IMG/VR virus record: IMGVR_UViG_3300001041_000012
Coordinates: 1 to 64,000 of that record
Direction: 5' to 3' (one strand)
Origin: a virus
DNA length: 64,000 nt
In this document: in pieces, positions 1 through 12,100 of the stretch
Numbering within the stretch: the stretch's first letter is position 1
How the letters are laid out: each line of letters starts with the position of its first letter
Program-made: the position numbers and the translations under genes
The notes under the pieces: model-generated
Databases searched by the model: none
What the model saw: only the letters and a program-made list of their open reading frames with translations
Told to the model about the DNA's origin: nothing

Positions 1-41
1 TTAACAAAGGTTCCATCTTCCTTTTGTGAAACGACACTCAT
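1..41 (-). CDS. Start of a downstream structural gene (partial)
   Basis: Only the first 13 codons are inside the window, beginning MSVVSQKEDGTFV from an ATG at 41. A Shine-Dalgarno AAGGAGC lies about nine bases upstream and overlaps the TGA stop of the preceding fibre-like gene, so the two are translationally linked. The frame is open to the window edge. Nothing about function can be read from so short a segment; the context makes another virion protein likely. Confidence 0.7.
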   Translation of the reverse strand, partial: MSVVSQKEDGTFV

Positions 42-46
42 TATGA

Positions 47-1192
47 TCAGCTCCTTGATCTTGATATAATTTCTTGAACTTCAGCTTCAACGGCATCTTT
101 AATTCTCTTATCAATGCCGGTCAATCTGCCTTCTGTTCTGATTAAGGTTTCAATCGAAGCGATCCCTAGTTTAATCGTAACGGCTTGATCTAGATTGCCA
201 GCGATATCGTAAACTAAATAGATATCTTCCTCGGGCCCTCTAACGCCAATGACTCTACCAGCATTATTATAATCAAGTTCATTTAAGCCGGGAATACCAA
301 AGATAAGACTTAAGGGCATATTCTCGATACCTAAATTACCCTTAACCTCCGTGGCCAAATCAATCTTTTCATTGTAGCCCTCAAGTCCACCGTGATGATG
401 GATCATACTATGGTGATCATCTTGTCCTATATCGGTCAAGGACTTATGAGACACTGTACCAGAGCCGTCGTTACCATTATGCTTATGAGCCATAGAGTGA
501 TGGTCATCCGGCTTAATATCTAAGAGATCTTGATGATGTACGGTAACCGTAGGTGTTACGCCAGGATCAACAGGATCGTCGCCTGGATCAATGTCAATTT
601 GATTAGCCCTAGGGTTAACAAAGATTACACCCCACGCATCGATCCTTGGGAAGATTGTGCTTTTCTGTCGTGTCATTCGAGCACGAATACAAATCTTAGT
701 GCCGCCTACGGGAACCGTCATTAAGGTTCCTTCGTTCGCATTGATTGGATACCAATTGACATTGTTATTACTAATGTCGTAAACAATCTGAGATCCAGTG
801 GGCTTGTATTCATTAACCATTAACATAAACTTCTGTACGTTAGCGCCGTCTCTAATATTATAGGGCTTAGAATAAACCCAGGCAGTTACTTCTATGTCCG
901 TCAGATTAAAGGTTATTGAAGAATCCTCAGGACTAAGATAGAGTTCCGTTTTAACCGTATCAAGTTTTGAGTTGTCAGCGAATTCATCCAACCATAGTGA
1001 ATTGGCCTCAACGTGATTTTGCATTGTGAAGAGCGCCTTACTAGAGAAGTCACTATCTTGTAGTGCAAATCGCTGCTTCTCCTCTTGTTCAAGCATCTCG
1101 CCCAAGGCATTAACATCTTCCGCCGAGATGACCTCGTTGACATTATCGATGTGTCGTTCGAATCGCTTAAAGCGTTCGTTATCTAGCGCCAT
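47..1192 (-). CDS. Tail fibre-like protein with histidine-rich metal-binding repeats
   Basis: A 381-aa protein. I start it at ATG 1192, because the SD AGAGGTG overlaps the alternative GTG at 1201 and sits six bases from the ATG. The first 60 residues are charged and helical. Residues about 65-200 look beta-rich. The middle (about 222-275) holds two copies of a D-L-x-x-I-x-x-D-D-H-H-S-M-x-H-x-H motif separated by a glycine/serine linker. His-x-His clusters of this kind in phage fibres are known to coordinate metal ions along a trimer axis. The C terminus (about 275-381) is a mixed domain ending in a charged helix. It is the last complete gene of the beta-rich block. I infer a trimeric fibre or fibre-attachment protein; the exact role is unknown. 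Confidence 0.7.
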   Translation of the reverse strand: MALDNERFKRFERHIDNVNEVISAEDVNALGEMLEQEEKQRFALQDSDFSSKALFTMQNHVEANSLWLDEFADNSKLDTVKTELYLSPEDSSITFNLTDIEVTAWVYSKPYNIRDGANVQKFMLMVNEYKPTGSQIVYDISNNNVNWYPINANEGTLMTVPVGGTKICIRARMTRQKSTIFPRIDAWGVIFVNPRANQIDIDPGDDPVDPGVTPTVTVHHQDLLDIKPDDHHSMAHKHNGNDGSGTVSHKSLTDIGQDDHHSMIHHHGGLEGYNEKIDLATEVKGNLGIENMPLSLIFGIPGLNELDYNNAGRVIGVRGPEEDIYLVYDIAGNLDQAVTIKLGIASIETLIRTEGRLTGIDKRIKDAVEAEVQEIISRSRS

Positions 1193-1204
1193 ATTAAACA
1201 CCTC

Positions 1205-2398
1205 TTAAAAGATTAAGTCGACCGGACTAAGGATTATGTCCGGAGTGTAAGGAGCTGTAGCGTCTCCAACGTCAACGCGTAGGGTTGTTCCTGTACTGAT
1301 ATTGCCTGCTCTGTCTACTGCGAAGATAGAATAGATATACTCAGAATTGTCAGTAACGATATCGGTATAGGTTGTAGATAATGAGTTAAGAACTATGATC
1401 GTTTCTGAGTCCGTACCATCAAAGCTTGGTATTGATCCATCATAGAATCTACGGCGCACAACAATTTTGTCAATCTCAGTTTTAACAAAGACTGGACCTA
1501 CCATAACGCTAGGCAAGGATATAGCGCCTGACTCTGTCGCCATGCGTACTCGATACATTGGACTTTCAACGCCTGGATGAGAATCCGTTACTTGATCCCA
1601 GGTTAATTTAACATTCGCTGTTGAAAGGTTATGCTTTAATTCAACGACGGAATTAAAGTTTGCAATATTGTCTGGAGGCACACGGTCTAGTCCATACTCT
1701 GTATATTTCAATTCACTAGTTCTCCCAGACATTATCCATGAAGTACCATGATCTTTACTACTCTCAATAATATAAGGATACTTAGGAAGTCCTGTCATGA
1801 TATAAACGGATGCCTCGGTGCTTAGATTACTAAAGTGCCCAACGTCGTCAAGTGCTACTGCTTTATAATAATAGTTCCTGCCAAAGAGCGCTCCAGGCTT
1901 ATACGTAAGGACAATACTATCTTCAACCGTTAAGGCCACATCCCAAGGGGGATCTGGTATGGAATAATCCTTAGCAATGGGTCCTATATATTTAACACCA
2001 GCCTGATCGCGATCATCATCTAAGACTTCGATACCGTCAAAGTAATAATCTGCTGTAACAAGTTTGTTCGTGGGTTCATCAAATTGGATCTGGCCTAATT
2101 CAAAGTCAATCATGTAGCCGGTCTCATACATAGCATCTCGACCGTCGAAATAGATAATCACAGGATGTGATTCATCCATATAAATCTGCTCGTATTTAAA
2201 AGCGTAGATTGACTGTGTGATCATAGTCAACTTCTCATTAATGACTTCAATAGGATTGATCTCACGAATTTGAGCGACCTCCATAATCATAACATCCGTA
2301 CGTTGTACGTCGGTATGATCTGCTCGATAGATTCTATAACGTGTCGTTTGACTATCTAAGTTGCGATTGAAGGTTAGTCGTATGCGATGTAGTTTCAC
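1205..2398 (-). CDS. Fn3-like virion protein, paralogue of its upstream neighbour
   Basis: A 397-aa beta-rich protein. It starts at GTG 2398, seven bases after a full SD GGAGGTG; the GTGA overlaps the TGA stop of the previous gene. The N-terminal 140 residues include a beta unit (about 77-120) ending in TADYYFDG, followed by GVKYIGP. Residues about 145-205 and 230-375 look like fibronectin-type-III sandwiches with phrases such as YYYKAVALDDVGHFS and YSIFAVDRAGNIS. It resembles the upstream 383-aa protein in order and motifs (GVKYIGP versus GITYLGP, and a shared VRRR/VRRY plus SFDG/SYDG stretch), so the pair probably arose by tandem duplication. A structural role in a baseplate appendage or fibre is inferred; no enzyme motif is visible. 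Confidence 0.68.
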   Translation of the reverse strand: MKLHRIRLTFNRNLDSQTTRYRIYRADHTDVQRTDVMIMEVAQIREINPIEVINEKLTMITQSIYAFKYEQIYMDESHPVIIYFDGRDAMYETGYMIDFELGQIQFDEPTNKLVTADYYFDGIEVLDDDRDQAGVKYIGPIAKDYSIPDPPWDVALTVEDSIVLTYKPGALFGRNYYYKAVALDDVGHFSNLSTEASVYIMTGLPKYPYIIESSKDHGTSWIMSGRTSELKYTEYGLDRVPPDNIANFNSVVELKHNLSTANVKLTWDQVTDSHPGVESPMYRVRMATESGAISLPSVMVGPVFVKTEIDKIVVRRRFYDGSIPSFDGTDSETIIVLNSLSTTYTDIVTDNSEYIYSIFAVDRAGNISTGTTLRVDVGDATAPYTPDIILSPVDLIF

Positions 2399-3546
2399 GC
2401 CGTATCACCTCCGGTAGCAGCCTGAACAAAGACTCCGTCCGATATGACGTCTTTAATATCTGTCAAAAAGAAAGTCCAGCCAAAATCAGTGTTAGGGCTT
2501 AAGTGATCATCAACTAAGGTTATATGAGGAGCTAAGACGTCGACATCATCTATCGTGATCGTATGAACATCGACTGCATCAAGACCATCATAACTAGAAG
2601 CCTCACTAACGTTAACATAGCGTCTAACCTTTAAGCTTTTGTTTTCGATATAAATCGTATTGATCAGACGGTTTGTAGGATCTGATGGAACAGAGACGGC
2701 ACCCGCCGAGTCCTCTAGAATTAATCGGTAACTGTAAACTCTACGGTTTGGTGTTGCTGCGTACCAAGGGTTTGGTATTACAAGATCAGCCGTTGTCGAT
2801 GTCGTGGGTATAACCTGGATCTCTTCAGTGAAACAGGGTTTATCTCCAGTCGGTATTGGATCGATTAATAACTCAGGATCCGTAACGATTAGCCGAGTCG
2901 TCCAGACGATGTCATCCATGGTTCCTTCTAAGATCCATTTGACTGGATCAAAGGTTAAATGGATTTCATGTTTATGACTAAAGGCTTGATCATTTAGAGT
3001 ATTGATAGCCTTTATCTGATACGTATAGCCTACCGAGAATAAATCCGTATCATCAATAATCTTAGCACTTAAGTCCTCTCGTATGTCAACACGATTAATT
3101 ACTGGTTTAGGTGCTGCGGTGACCGTAGGTCCTAAGTATGTAATACCCTCTTGATATAAAGCATCATCAATAAACTTATAGCTTGTATGGCTGTAATCCA
3201 TCTTAATAACCTGAGTCGTATTAACGTAAATAGGAATGCCGGAAAACATGATACTCTTTTCCAGAGGCATAAAGCTGATGTTTAAGTTATCAATTAAGAC
3301 ATCGTCAACATAGACTTTAGGAGGCGGATCGAGTAAGTAGATTCTATCTACTGTAAATAACATAGAAACCTGAAAGTCTTGAACTAAGATGTCATTCTTA
3401 GTCTGAGATACCACTTTCTCTACGAGAGACTCATCCATCTCAGCGATAAGTATCATCTCATCGTTATCATCTTGGCGATAAATAGCGTAAACCAAGGATT
3501 CAAAATAGTCATTGTAATCTACTAAAACCTTATTACGGTTTGCCAC
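2395..3546 (-). CDS. Beta-rich virion protein, Fn3-like paralogue
   Basis: A 383-aa protein starting at GTG 3546 with SD GAGGTG eight bases upstream. Its stop overlaps the GTG of the next gene by four bases (GTGA). The layout parallels the downstream 397-aa protein: an N-terminal beta unit with a short VDDVLIDN hairpin, a GITYLGP segment near residue 135, a first sandwich (about 150-205) and a second (about 250-330) ending with SLKVRRYVNV and SSYDGLD. The C terminus (FGWTFFLTDIKDVI) carries an extra helix. No catalytic motif is seen. The position among giant fibre-like genes and the duplication suggest hetero-oligomeric partners in the same appendage, but this is inference. Confidence 0.66.
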   Translation of the reverse strand: MANRNKVLVDYNDYFESLVYAIYRQDDNDEMILIAEMDESLVEKVVSQTKNDILVQDFQVSMLFTVDRIYLLDPPPKVYVDDVLIDNLNISFMPLEKSIMFSGIPIYVNTTQVIKMDYSHTSYKFIDDALYQEGITYLGPTVTAAPKPVINRVDIREDLSAKIIDDTDLFSVGYTYQIKAINTLNDQAFSHKHEIHLTFDPVKWILEGTMDDIVWTTRLIVTDPELLIDPIPTGDKPCFTEEIQVIPTTSTTADLVIPNPWYAATPNRRVYSYRLILEDSAGAVSVPSDPTNRLINTIYIENKSLKVRRYVNVSEASSYDGLDAVDVHTITIDDVDVLAPHITLVDDHLSPNTDFGWTFFLTDIKDVISDGVFVQAATGGDTA

Positions 3547-3548
3547 TA

Positions 3549-6152
3549 TTATATCACCTCAACTTCTAATTTAAAATCTGGTATCGGTACATCTTTATTG
3601 ATTATTTCATCCACTTCAACGGCTGTAGCGTATAGATTCTTAGGTATTCCAATAAGTTCATCGGGTTCATTTAAGTATTCAATAATATAGAATGTACCAT
3701 AGGCGATGTATTTCTCAACGGCTGCCTCAATTTCTTGCTTTGCAAAGCGCCCACCAAAGTCAATTAAGATAGATCTGGGTAGCTTAATAATTAAGACGGC
3801 ATTCTCAGGGTAAGGCTCTCCGTCCCAGAAAGATATATCCCAATAGAAGTTTGCTTGGACATTGAACTTCTTAATGAGAACGTCTCCAATCTCTTCTTTA
3901 AGTCCGCCGCCGCGACTTCGCGTATCGGTGACCTTGATACTATCATAAATAGAATTTGGACGAACATGAATCTTACCTATAAGTAATAGATTAGGCTCAT
4001 CGAGTTCTACAAAACTGTGGAAGAGTGGATTCTTATTAAAGGAACCATAGATGATATCAAGACCCTTAGTTGTATTTTCAAGGAGCCGTGCAGACGGTCT
4101 TAGATAGATGTAAATAATTTGATTAATAAGAAGAAAGCTAGACTGTGTTCTAAATTCACGGGTCTCGCTATCGTACGTTGTGATATAGTGGCCATGCCCA
4201 GGATTTAAATCAAGACTCCAGAAGTGTTGATTAATTTCATCCCAAAAGCCTCGATACGTATAATTGTTCTCTTCATAGACATAATTTACAGTGATACGAT
4301 CACTGGATCTTACTGAAGCCATAAGCTCAATTGATCCATTCGCTAAGTTCCAGTTACTTATTGGCATCAGTGCGCTATTCACTTTAACCTCTAGGTTAAT
4401 AGGGATATGATTTTCATCAACCTTGACGTAAAGTGGAGCATATCGTAACTTAATTGTTCGGTCGCCGGTAATCACTGGTACTTCACTAACTACCTCTCGA
4501 TACGGCATACCATAAGTCTCACTGAATGATTGTCTGAAGTATTCCGGAATCGAATACATATAGATTGTATAAATCCCATTTTCGATGACCGTTCTCTCGA
4601 ACCGTCCTGAGCGTATCCTAGGATACCAACTCTCTATACTACTGTTTTCAACAGAGTTTAAGACTTTGATTTGTCGTTTATCATTAAGGCTTAGAGAGTA
4701 AGTTGGCAGGAAGACATGCTCTACATAATTAGTCAAGATGACTACTTTATAGCCACCAATAAGAATGTTATTATAGCTTGTCTGATTCTCACCATTACCG
4801 TTAACAATATTGATATTCTTGACCAGACGAACATCAACTAAGTTATTAAGGCTAACCACTCGTAGTTCATAGCTTGAATCTACTGACTGAGTAAAGTTGC
4901 TCACTGATAAGGTTGTTACGACCTTAGACCCCTCGCTGTTATTTACATAACTTGTGATAGTCTGAACAACAATTTGTGTTGCATCTTTAACGGCAACAAT
5001 CTGGATGTCAACCGGCTGATCAATGTTAAGGGTCTTTGTAATAAAATCTGCTGGTAGATTTAGTATGCCTGTATCAGAATCCGTCTTAGCTAAAACAGGG
5101 TTGTTACCATCAGCACTAATCGTCAGTTCGATATCTCTATCATCGGTTTTAACATATTCGACCGAATAGATCCGACTTGTGATTTGATTTGCAGGGATCG
5201 TGATATAAGGATTAACTAAGTCAAAGGCTGTCTTATTGGATAAGAATTTACGACCGTCATGGTAGGATGCATAATCCTCCTCAATCAGAGATGCTTCATT
5301 AAGAACTGAATCACTACTCCAAGGAGTGGAAAAATAATAATCAAGACCTGCGCTGGTTACTTTGACAAAAACCCTGTACTTAAAATATACAGGGTTTCTC
5401 GTGTCGGAAACCGCTGTCTTAGTAACATAAGCTCTCGTCGATCCGGCTTGTTTAGAATTAGTCTTTACATAAATTGGTGCATTTGTATTTTCGGGATCTG
5501 TCAATTGATCAATGTCAGATACACATTCGAAAGCTGGCTGAGGGTTTAAGTTTTCGACATACCCAGCATAGGGAATAATAAAGTTATTACTATCAACGGT
5601 AACGCCATTGTAGATCACCTTAATATTATCTGAAGCATCCGTTTGAAAATCTGTATAAATCATAACCTTATAGATATTATCAATATCAGATTTGAACTTT
5701 ATAAGTGCAATCTTGTATTTAGCGTTTGGCCTCTGATTGTTCTTGTCGATAATTGTAATCCCTTTGCCTAGATAAAACCCGTATGTATCAGGCCCTACCT
5801 TATCAACGATAGGATACTTTAAAATGTGTCCATAATAAAGTGGATTTCCATCTTGAAAGACATCCGTAATTAGAAAGGTCTGTGAATTAATATCTGGTAG
5901 TCCGTTAAGGTCATTAAGCATATGAGTGTTATCCGGCCATAGCTCGATATTATGTAGGGAGTCGCTGATAATATTCTCAGGAATGAGACTCGAAGTGTCA
6001 GCGATTCGTACACACTCCAGGGAATTTAAGGGGTTACAAAAACTGTAGGCGAGGTTAGCCGCGTCTTCAGGAACGCGGCTACCGATACGAAGCTTATATT
6101 GATTGCTTTGATTATCAATATTACTTATGTGAGACTTAGTAGGGTTAAACAA
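3549..6152 (-). CDS. Large beta-rich virion protein of unknown role
   Basis: An 867-aa protein. The start is TTG 6152: it is seven bases from the SD GAGGTG, and no ATG in this frame occurs near it. The first codons overlap the TAA stop (6145-6147) of the 2700-aa gene. The sequence is rich in V, I, Y, N and T, with alternating beta-strand patterns throughout. Residues about 570-635 contain a unit of the form KVNSALMPISNW...ITVNYVYEEN, similar to beta units in the neighbouring 185-, 383- and 397-aa proteins. The C terminus (about 760-867) is more mixed, with predicted helices near IEAAVEKYIAYGTFY. I do not recognise a family. Its place after the 2700-aa adhesin-like gene suggests a structural partner in the same fibre or baseplate appendage. 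Confidence 0.65.
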   Translation of the reverse strand: MFNPTKSHISNIDNQSNQYKLRIGSRVPEDAANLAYSFCNPLNSLECVRIADTSSLIPENIISDSLHNIELWPDNTHMLNDLNGLPDINSQTFLITDVFQDGNPLYYGHILKYPIVDKVGPDTYGFYLGKGITIIDKNNQRPNAKYKIALIKFKSDIDNIYKVMIYTDFQTDASDNIKVIYNGVTVDSNNFIIPYAGYVENLNPQPAFECVSDIDQLTDPENTNAPIYVKTNSKQAGSTRAYVTKTAVSDTRNPVYFKYRVFVKVTSAGLDYYFSTPWSSDSVLNEASLIEEDYASYHDGRKFLSNKTAFDLVNPYITIPANQITSRIYSVEYVKTDDRDIELTISADGNNPVLAKTDSDTGILNLPADFITKTLNIDQPVDIQIVAVKDATQIVVQTITSYVNNSEGSKVVTTLSVSNFTQSVDSSYELRVVSLNNLVDVRLVKNINIVNGNGENQTSYNNILIGGYKVVILTNYVEHVFLPTYSLSLNDKRQIKVLNSVENSSIESWYPRIRSGRFERTVIENGIYTIYMYSIPEYFRQSFSETYGMPYREVVSEVPVITGDRTIKLRYAPLYVKVDENHIPINLEVKVNSALMPISNWNLANGSIELMASVRSSDRITVNYVYEENNYTYRGFWDEINQHFWSLDLNPGHGHYITTYDSETREFRTQSSFLLINQIIYIYLRPSARLLENTTKGLDIIYGSFNKNPLFHSFVELDEPNLLLIGKIHVRPNSIYDSIKVTDTRSRGGGLKEEIGDVLIKKFNVQANFYWDISFWDGEPYPENAVLIIKLPRSILIDFGGRFAKQEIEAAVEKYIAYGTFYIIEYLNEPDELIGIPKNLYATAVEVDEIINKDVPIPDFKLEVEVI

Positions 6153-9100
6153 CAGGTTTCACCTCGCTTAAGATACTTTCAACTAACCCTAGACTTTCTA
6201 TCGTGGCCGTAACTTTCGCAATACCATCCCCCGATAAGATCGTACTGTCTTCACCGACGGCATTAATCATTCCAAGTGTTTTACTTAAAGAGAATTCCGT
6301 TCCGGTAACCGGCTCAGACGAAAAGATTATAGGAATTGCAGACCCTGGCTCCTGGGTCTCTAAAATCAATGTTGCAGTAATCTTATTGCCAACTTGATTA
6401 AGGCTTAGTTTGTGCTTACCAACGTCTAAGCGCTGATGAATGATATAGTTACCGATAACGCCGCTTGAGAGATTAGTTACTTCAAGCGCTAAATCACTAG
6501 GCGTTGTGTTAGACATTAAGATCGTTGTCGCGCATCCATATTGATTTGTCGTTGCATAATTCGAAGCTAGTAAATTGACCGGTGAGCCATTTTGCTTTAA
6601 GCTAAACTTGATCTCATCGTCAACTACGGGATTTCCAAACTTGTCAAGCGAGACGACGTTGATCGTTAATTTGTCATAACCATTGGCGTTAATCATATTG
6701 GGATTAAAGGTTACATCTAATTTAACCGAAGGTAAGATATCGTCGACCAGATAGATAAACCCTGTATTCATAGGATTCTTGAGAGGATTGAGATTAAGCT
6801 CCGTTGCTACATAGTAAGCACTGTCTTTACTAACTTCAGCTCGAACCTTGATCTCCCCAGTGTCATCAAGTATCGGACTATAAAACGAGATCAGGGCGTA
6901 GTCATCTTCAAGATCATAATTGTAATCCACGATGAAACTATTTAAGACATTATACTTAAGGGTAATCCGTGTCCCTGGATCATACTCATGACCTAGATAA
7001 AGAGTTGAGTCTAGAACGTAACCATCAATAGGCGCATCATCAATAGTGAGTAAAATAGAATCCGGATCAATGTCTCGATGACCTAATGGAATAACTTGAG
7101 AGTTTGAATAGATCAAGATCTCAGTGTTTGTCAATGTGACGTTGTTAAACTCATCTAAGAAGTTAACGTGAGTCATTGGATCACCTAGGACGTTCGTCAC
7201 TACAATCGGGCAGCCTTGTTGAGGAATTGGCGTGATCTGGGCAAGCCAATCCTCAACTCGTATTCTTACTTGCTGCATGACCTCATCAATTGAGGTATCC
7301 GTCGTTTGAGCGGTAATCACATAAGTCACAGGATCGATGACAATGTTCACCCCGTAAACGCCGCAGTTGTAAGAGTAGCCTGTGATGTTTAAATTCGTCG
7401 TATCAATCTGGTTTAAGGAAATATAGTTTTGGATAATCTCTGCTGCCGTAAGATCATTAATTCTATAGTAATTCGTATCGGCTGCAAGATGTGCCATCTC
7501 CTTTACATTAAACCGCTCTTCTAAAGAGTAGGTATTAATATAGACACCCCATTGGATACTATTAACAATTGGTGTTACGCTAAGAATATTATAAAGTTTA
7601 GGAACTAATTTAACGGACTGAACCAAAGGAGATATATTCGTGTAAGAATCCACGCCATTGAGTTTGATTGACTTAACATAAGGATAAACTTCATCATGGA
7701 CGACAGCGCCCATCTTGATAGAACTTAAAGTAGGACTCGAGAAATTTATGACTTTATAATTTATATTGATATTACCAACAACAAGACCTTGCAATTCACT
7801 GGGCGATTCCATCTCTATGAGAAACTTAATGTAACGCTTAGGACTTGAAACAATCGTATTGTTAGTAACAAGATCCCACTCAGGCCAAGGACCGCCGATA
7901 TCATCAGACGTTGTAGTATAGAGCTTTATAATATCGCGGCCAGAATATTTATATGAGAAATGAAGGATGTGATCTAAGGGATCAGTCAATACTTCGGGAT
8001 TTTCCATAGTTCCCATGGGACTTTGCAGAGATATAAAGGGCTCATCAATTGTTAAGGTCTTACTATAAGTGATTTCGTCAAAGCTATGAACGTCAACTCC
8101 TAAATCTTTAACGCCACTGATTAAGTAACCCACCCTAGAGACATCAATTAAACTAATGGATATATCATCTGTTGATACATTGTCCATTAGGGCTCCGTAA
8201 CTTAAGTTTGTTTCACTATAAGTTGTCGAAGCATCTGTTTCGATATGACTCATCTTAGCGAAATACCGCAGGTAACGATATTCTGGAGATTGTATATCAT
8301 AAGTAGACGTAAGCGGGATTCTTGGCGACCAAATAACACCATCTGATGAGCTCTGAGTTTCAATCTGGATGTTATCATCCTGCCCCTGATTAAGTTCTAT
8401 GGGATAAAACGATACAATGTCACGAGTAAAGTCGATGACCTTACTTTGATATTCACCGTCAAGTTTTGGATTGGTAAGAGTAATAGTTTTACTTACAACG
8501 TTAGACGTTACGTTTGTACCTAGTGGACTACTTTGGAAATCTGTATCGACAGGTTGGGAAATATATTTATCGTAGTCTGCCGATCGCCCTGGAATAAGTG
8601 AAAGATCAAAAACTAAGAAAGGGTTTGGCTCGCTCATGATGGTATTATTACTTGATCCCAATGAGGAAGCTAAGCTTAACTCAGACTCCGTATGGGCCGA
8701 ACGAGTACTTACGTTAATATCTCCTCCTGCAAAGGGCATAATAGCATCGACCGTAAAGGTATTCCATTGTACAACATGACCGGCATTAATTACAGGACTA
8801 GTAATATAAGGTGTCTGGCTATTAATCGTTACACTGGGTGTTATTACGCCGTCTTTCTTAGAACTTTTGAGCTTCAAGACAAAACAGAGATATTGCTTAA
8901 TTACTGACATGATTATTCCAGTACAAGGAACCAGTGGTTCACTTGTACCATCCCACGGGCCGTCCGGACTATTACTAGTCACTGTATAGACATCAACAAT
9001 GCCGCCGTTGTTATTATAGTTTAACGTCAGGCCGCCAAGACTTGTTATCTGGGTGCCTAGATTAATCGGCTGAGATGTATACGTTCCCTCTAATAAGTCA

Positions 9101-12100
9101 GTGTTTAGGATCTCTAGAGATCCACTTGCATTAGAGGTATTGATACCTCCAGTCATATTTGATGCACTAACCAGGTATTCAGAATCATAAGTTTCTTGCC
9201 TTGAGCCGGGATTCAAATTGATCTTATAACGGATATTGATACCTACGTCTCCGGGTACTTCAGTACTATTAATCGAACACCATTCGCCAAATTTATTCAT
9301 GTAATAAATATCAACGGATGATCCATCATTACAGATAGAATCGATAACGATAGGATCGACAACGTCTGGCTGATGATTAAGGATATGTTCAGAACTGGTA
9401 TAACTTCCTGGAGTATTACCAGCTAGTCGTAGATCGTTACCAATAATAAGGTTTGTTTGAGTTCCTAAGACAAAGTCATTAAGAATATTATCGAAGATAC
9501 CTACATCCATCGCGGGATAGACACGCTCAGCAATACCAATTAAAGTATAGCTGAAGTCAATTGTACGGATGACATTTTCAGACTCAGGTCTACCACGGAC
9601 AATAGGTTCACTGTAAAGGAAGTTTTCCGCTTGATTCAAATAGTAATAACCATTATGAATCATAGGAGACCATCCCGTTTGAGTTGGATTAACAATCTCG
9701 GCTATTAACTCGATATCAATAAAGTCCTCCGACGTAACGTAATCATCCGGAATACGAATGAGCTTGACCGAGACGTTAGGGTTATTGCTCGTAATAACTA
9801 AACAGTAATCAGTAATTCCACTATCCCAAGTGATGTCATTCTTTATGGAACCTTCCCCTTTAGGAGAGACGTATTTATCTGATATACGTTTGGGTTCTAG
9901 TGAGTTGACCTTATAAATAGCACTCGTATTTTTAACACCATACCATGGGATCATAATCGTTACCGGTGACATAGTGTTGTATGAGAAGGTTGCAATATTA
10001 CCAGGAATACTAGTGGTATTCCCAATCTCTTCAAAGATCGTCAGCTTAACATCCGGATCATTTTTCTCAACTGTATAAACGATCTCTGTGACATTATCAA
10101 TGATATCCATAAGAATTGGAATAATAAAGTTCCTAAGTCCGTCTCCATTTTTAAGGAGCGGTAACTTTCCATTTAGGGTTCCTTCAAGCCAATCGGTCTC
10201 TCCACTCCAAGGAAGGATAATTTCCTTAGGATTAGCTCCTGTAGCAAATTGAACGGTTGAGAAAAGAGTCATCGGTGTATAAGCACCGTCAGCATGAACA
10301 TCGCTTCCATCGTCCCAGTAATAATAGGTGTTACTATCACCGCCCGTCTTAATTAAGACGCAGTGAGCTTCAATCCCTGCGGGTGCTCCAACTTCTTGAA
10401 TGTAACGATACACTGGATTCTTTCCATCAACGGAATCGCTAAGCGAAATATCCGTGTAGGTATTCGATCCCTTAGCTAAGATATTAAGTCCATTAAGTCT
10501 AATTAAAGATCTTGAGGCATCATTACGCTGAATCGAATAAGAAATACTTGCCTCTGTACCTAAATAAACTTCTCCAAGACTGTTGGTCAAAGTTATGCCA
10601 TTAATCGTATCAATCGAAATCTCTTCATGGTCACTGAAGATACTGTTTTTATAGTTCTTAGAACCAGAATAACTTACCGTACTGTTTTGACCATAAAGGG
10701 ATGTGTTATTTATAATATTTACACTTGTGTCGGGACTCGTTGTTGAAGCCGTATATGTGATAGATCCAATCGAAGTATAACCCTTTGATACACGATAAGC
10801 TTCAATGGTCGACTGCATAATTGTACTGACGGGTGTATTTGTTAGAAGCATCGAGTTATCATCTGAGATTATATAGGGATCAGGGCCCTTTGATACCGTA
10901 TCGTCTACTGTGCCAAGCGTAAGAGTTGATAGAGATGTATATCCTCGGGCGACGTCACCACCGGTCGTATTGTTATTTGAATAAACGGTAACGCCCGATG
11001 TGTTACTCTGGATTCCATAATTTAATACGATCCAGTCCGTAACTGCAAACCCCTCTGCAATTCGTTTACTTTCAATGTCTGAATTCATAATACTATTTAG
11101 CGGGTCAGAGGTTAATTGCTTATTCGTAGGAACACTGTTATTCACATCGGTAATAGAATTTGTTAAGGTCTTTGATGTGGTAAAGTATTTAACGTTATCA
11201 ACCGTCCAGTCCTTCCATATAGCTCCACCTTGAGACATAGCCCATGGTCCGAACGATCCCTCCATAAAAGTTGAGTTTGGATCAGAACACGTATAAGTAA
11301 TATTATTCAGAGTGATCGTAAAGTTATTTCCATTAAGCTGTAGCCTGAAGGGATACCATACATTCCATGTCCATCCGACAGAATTAGGAAAGGCATAAAC
11401 AAGACTTGGAACATTATTGACGACTTTCCAAAGTTGTAGATGATGCTTGTTAAAATCAAACTCAGTATAGCCTTTATTGTTCCACTGTAAGGCATAGTAG
11501 TTAAACTTGTCTTTAATTCGAAAAGCGATACCAATTAGATCGTCATCAGAGTCGGCGGCCTTATCTACCATGAAGTTACACTTTAAATCTAGGTTTGTAT
11601 AGGCTTCACATATTGAAGGCCAGTATAAATCCGAACTACCATTTCGTGTCGTCTTGATATAGTTATTAACATTGTCAAAGACAAATCCTGCACCACCCGT
11701 TTGACCAAAGATTGCCGGACCACCTGGTCCGAGTGTCTTATCGAATTTGTCATTCGTAAAGCCGGTTTTAACATTTCCTTGACAATTCGCCGTGATCGTA
11801 TAATTAAAGTCTATAGGTGTTTGAGTATATGGTTTAAAGGTTGCCGTCAATGTTGCATTAACTTGCAAGGGATAGAATGCCTTCGCATTAATATCAAAGT
11901 CCAAATTCTCTTTAGGATACATCCTTAAGATTCCAGTGAGATCCCCTGTATAAATCAGACGATGTTCGTTGCCGACTGCTGTGAACTTGAAATTAAAGGT
12001 ACGCTTAGGATAAGCTTGAATAATTGATTTGCGATATCCCTTAAGTTGAACATCATACGTAAAGAGCTCATTTGGATCGGCGGCCGCATCGACATTGACG

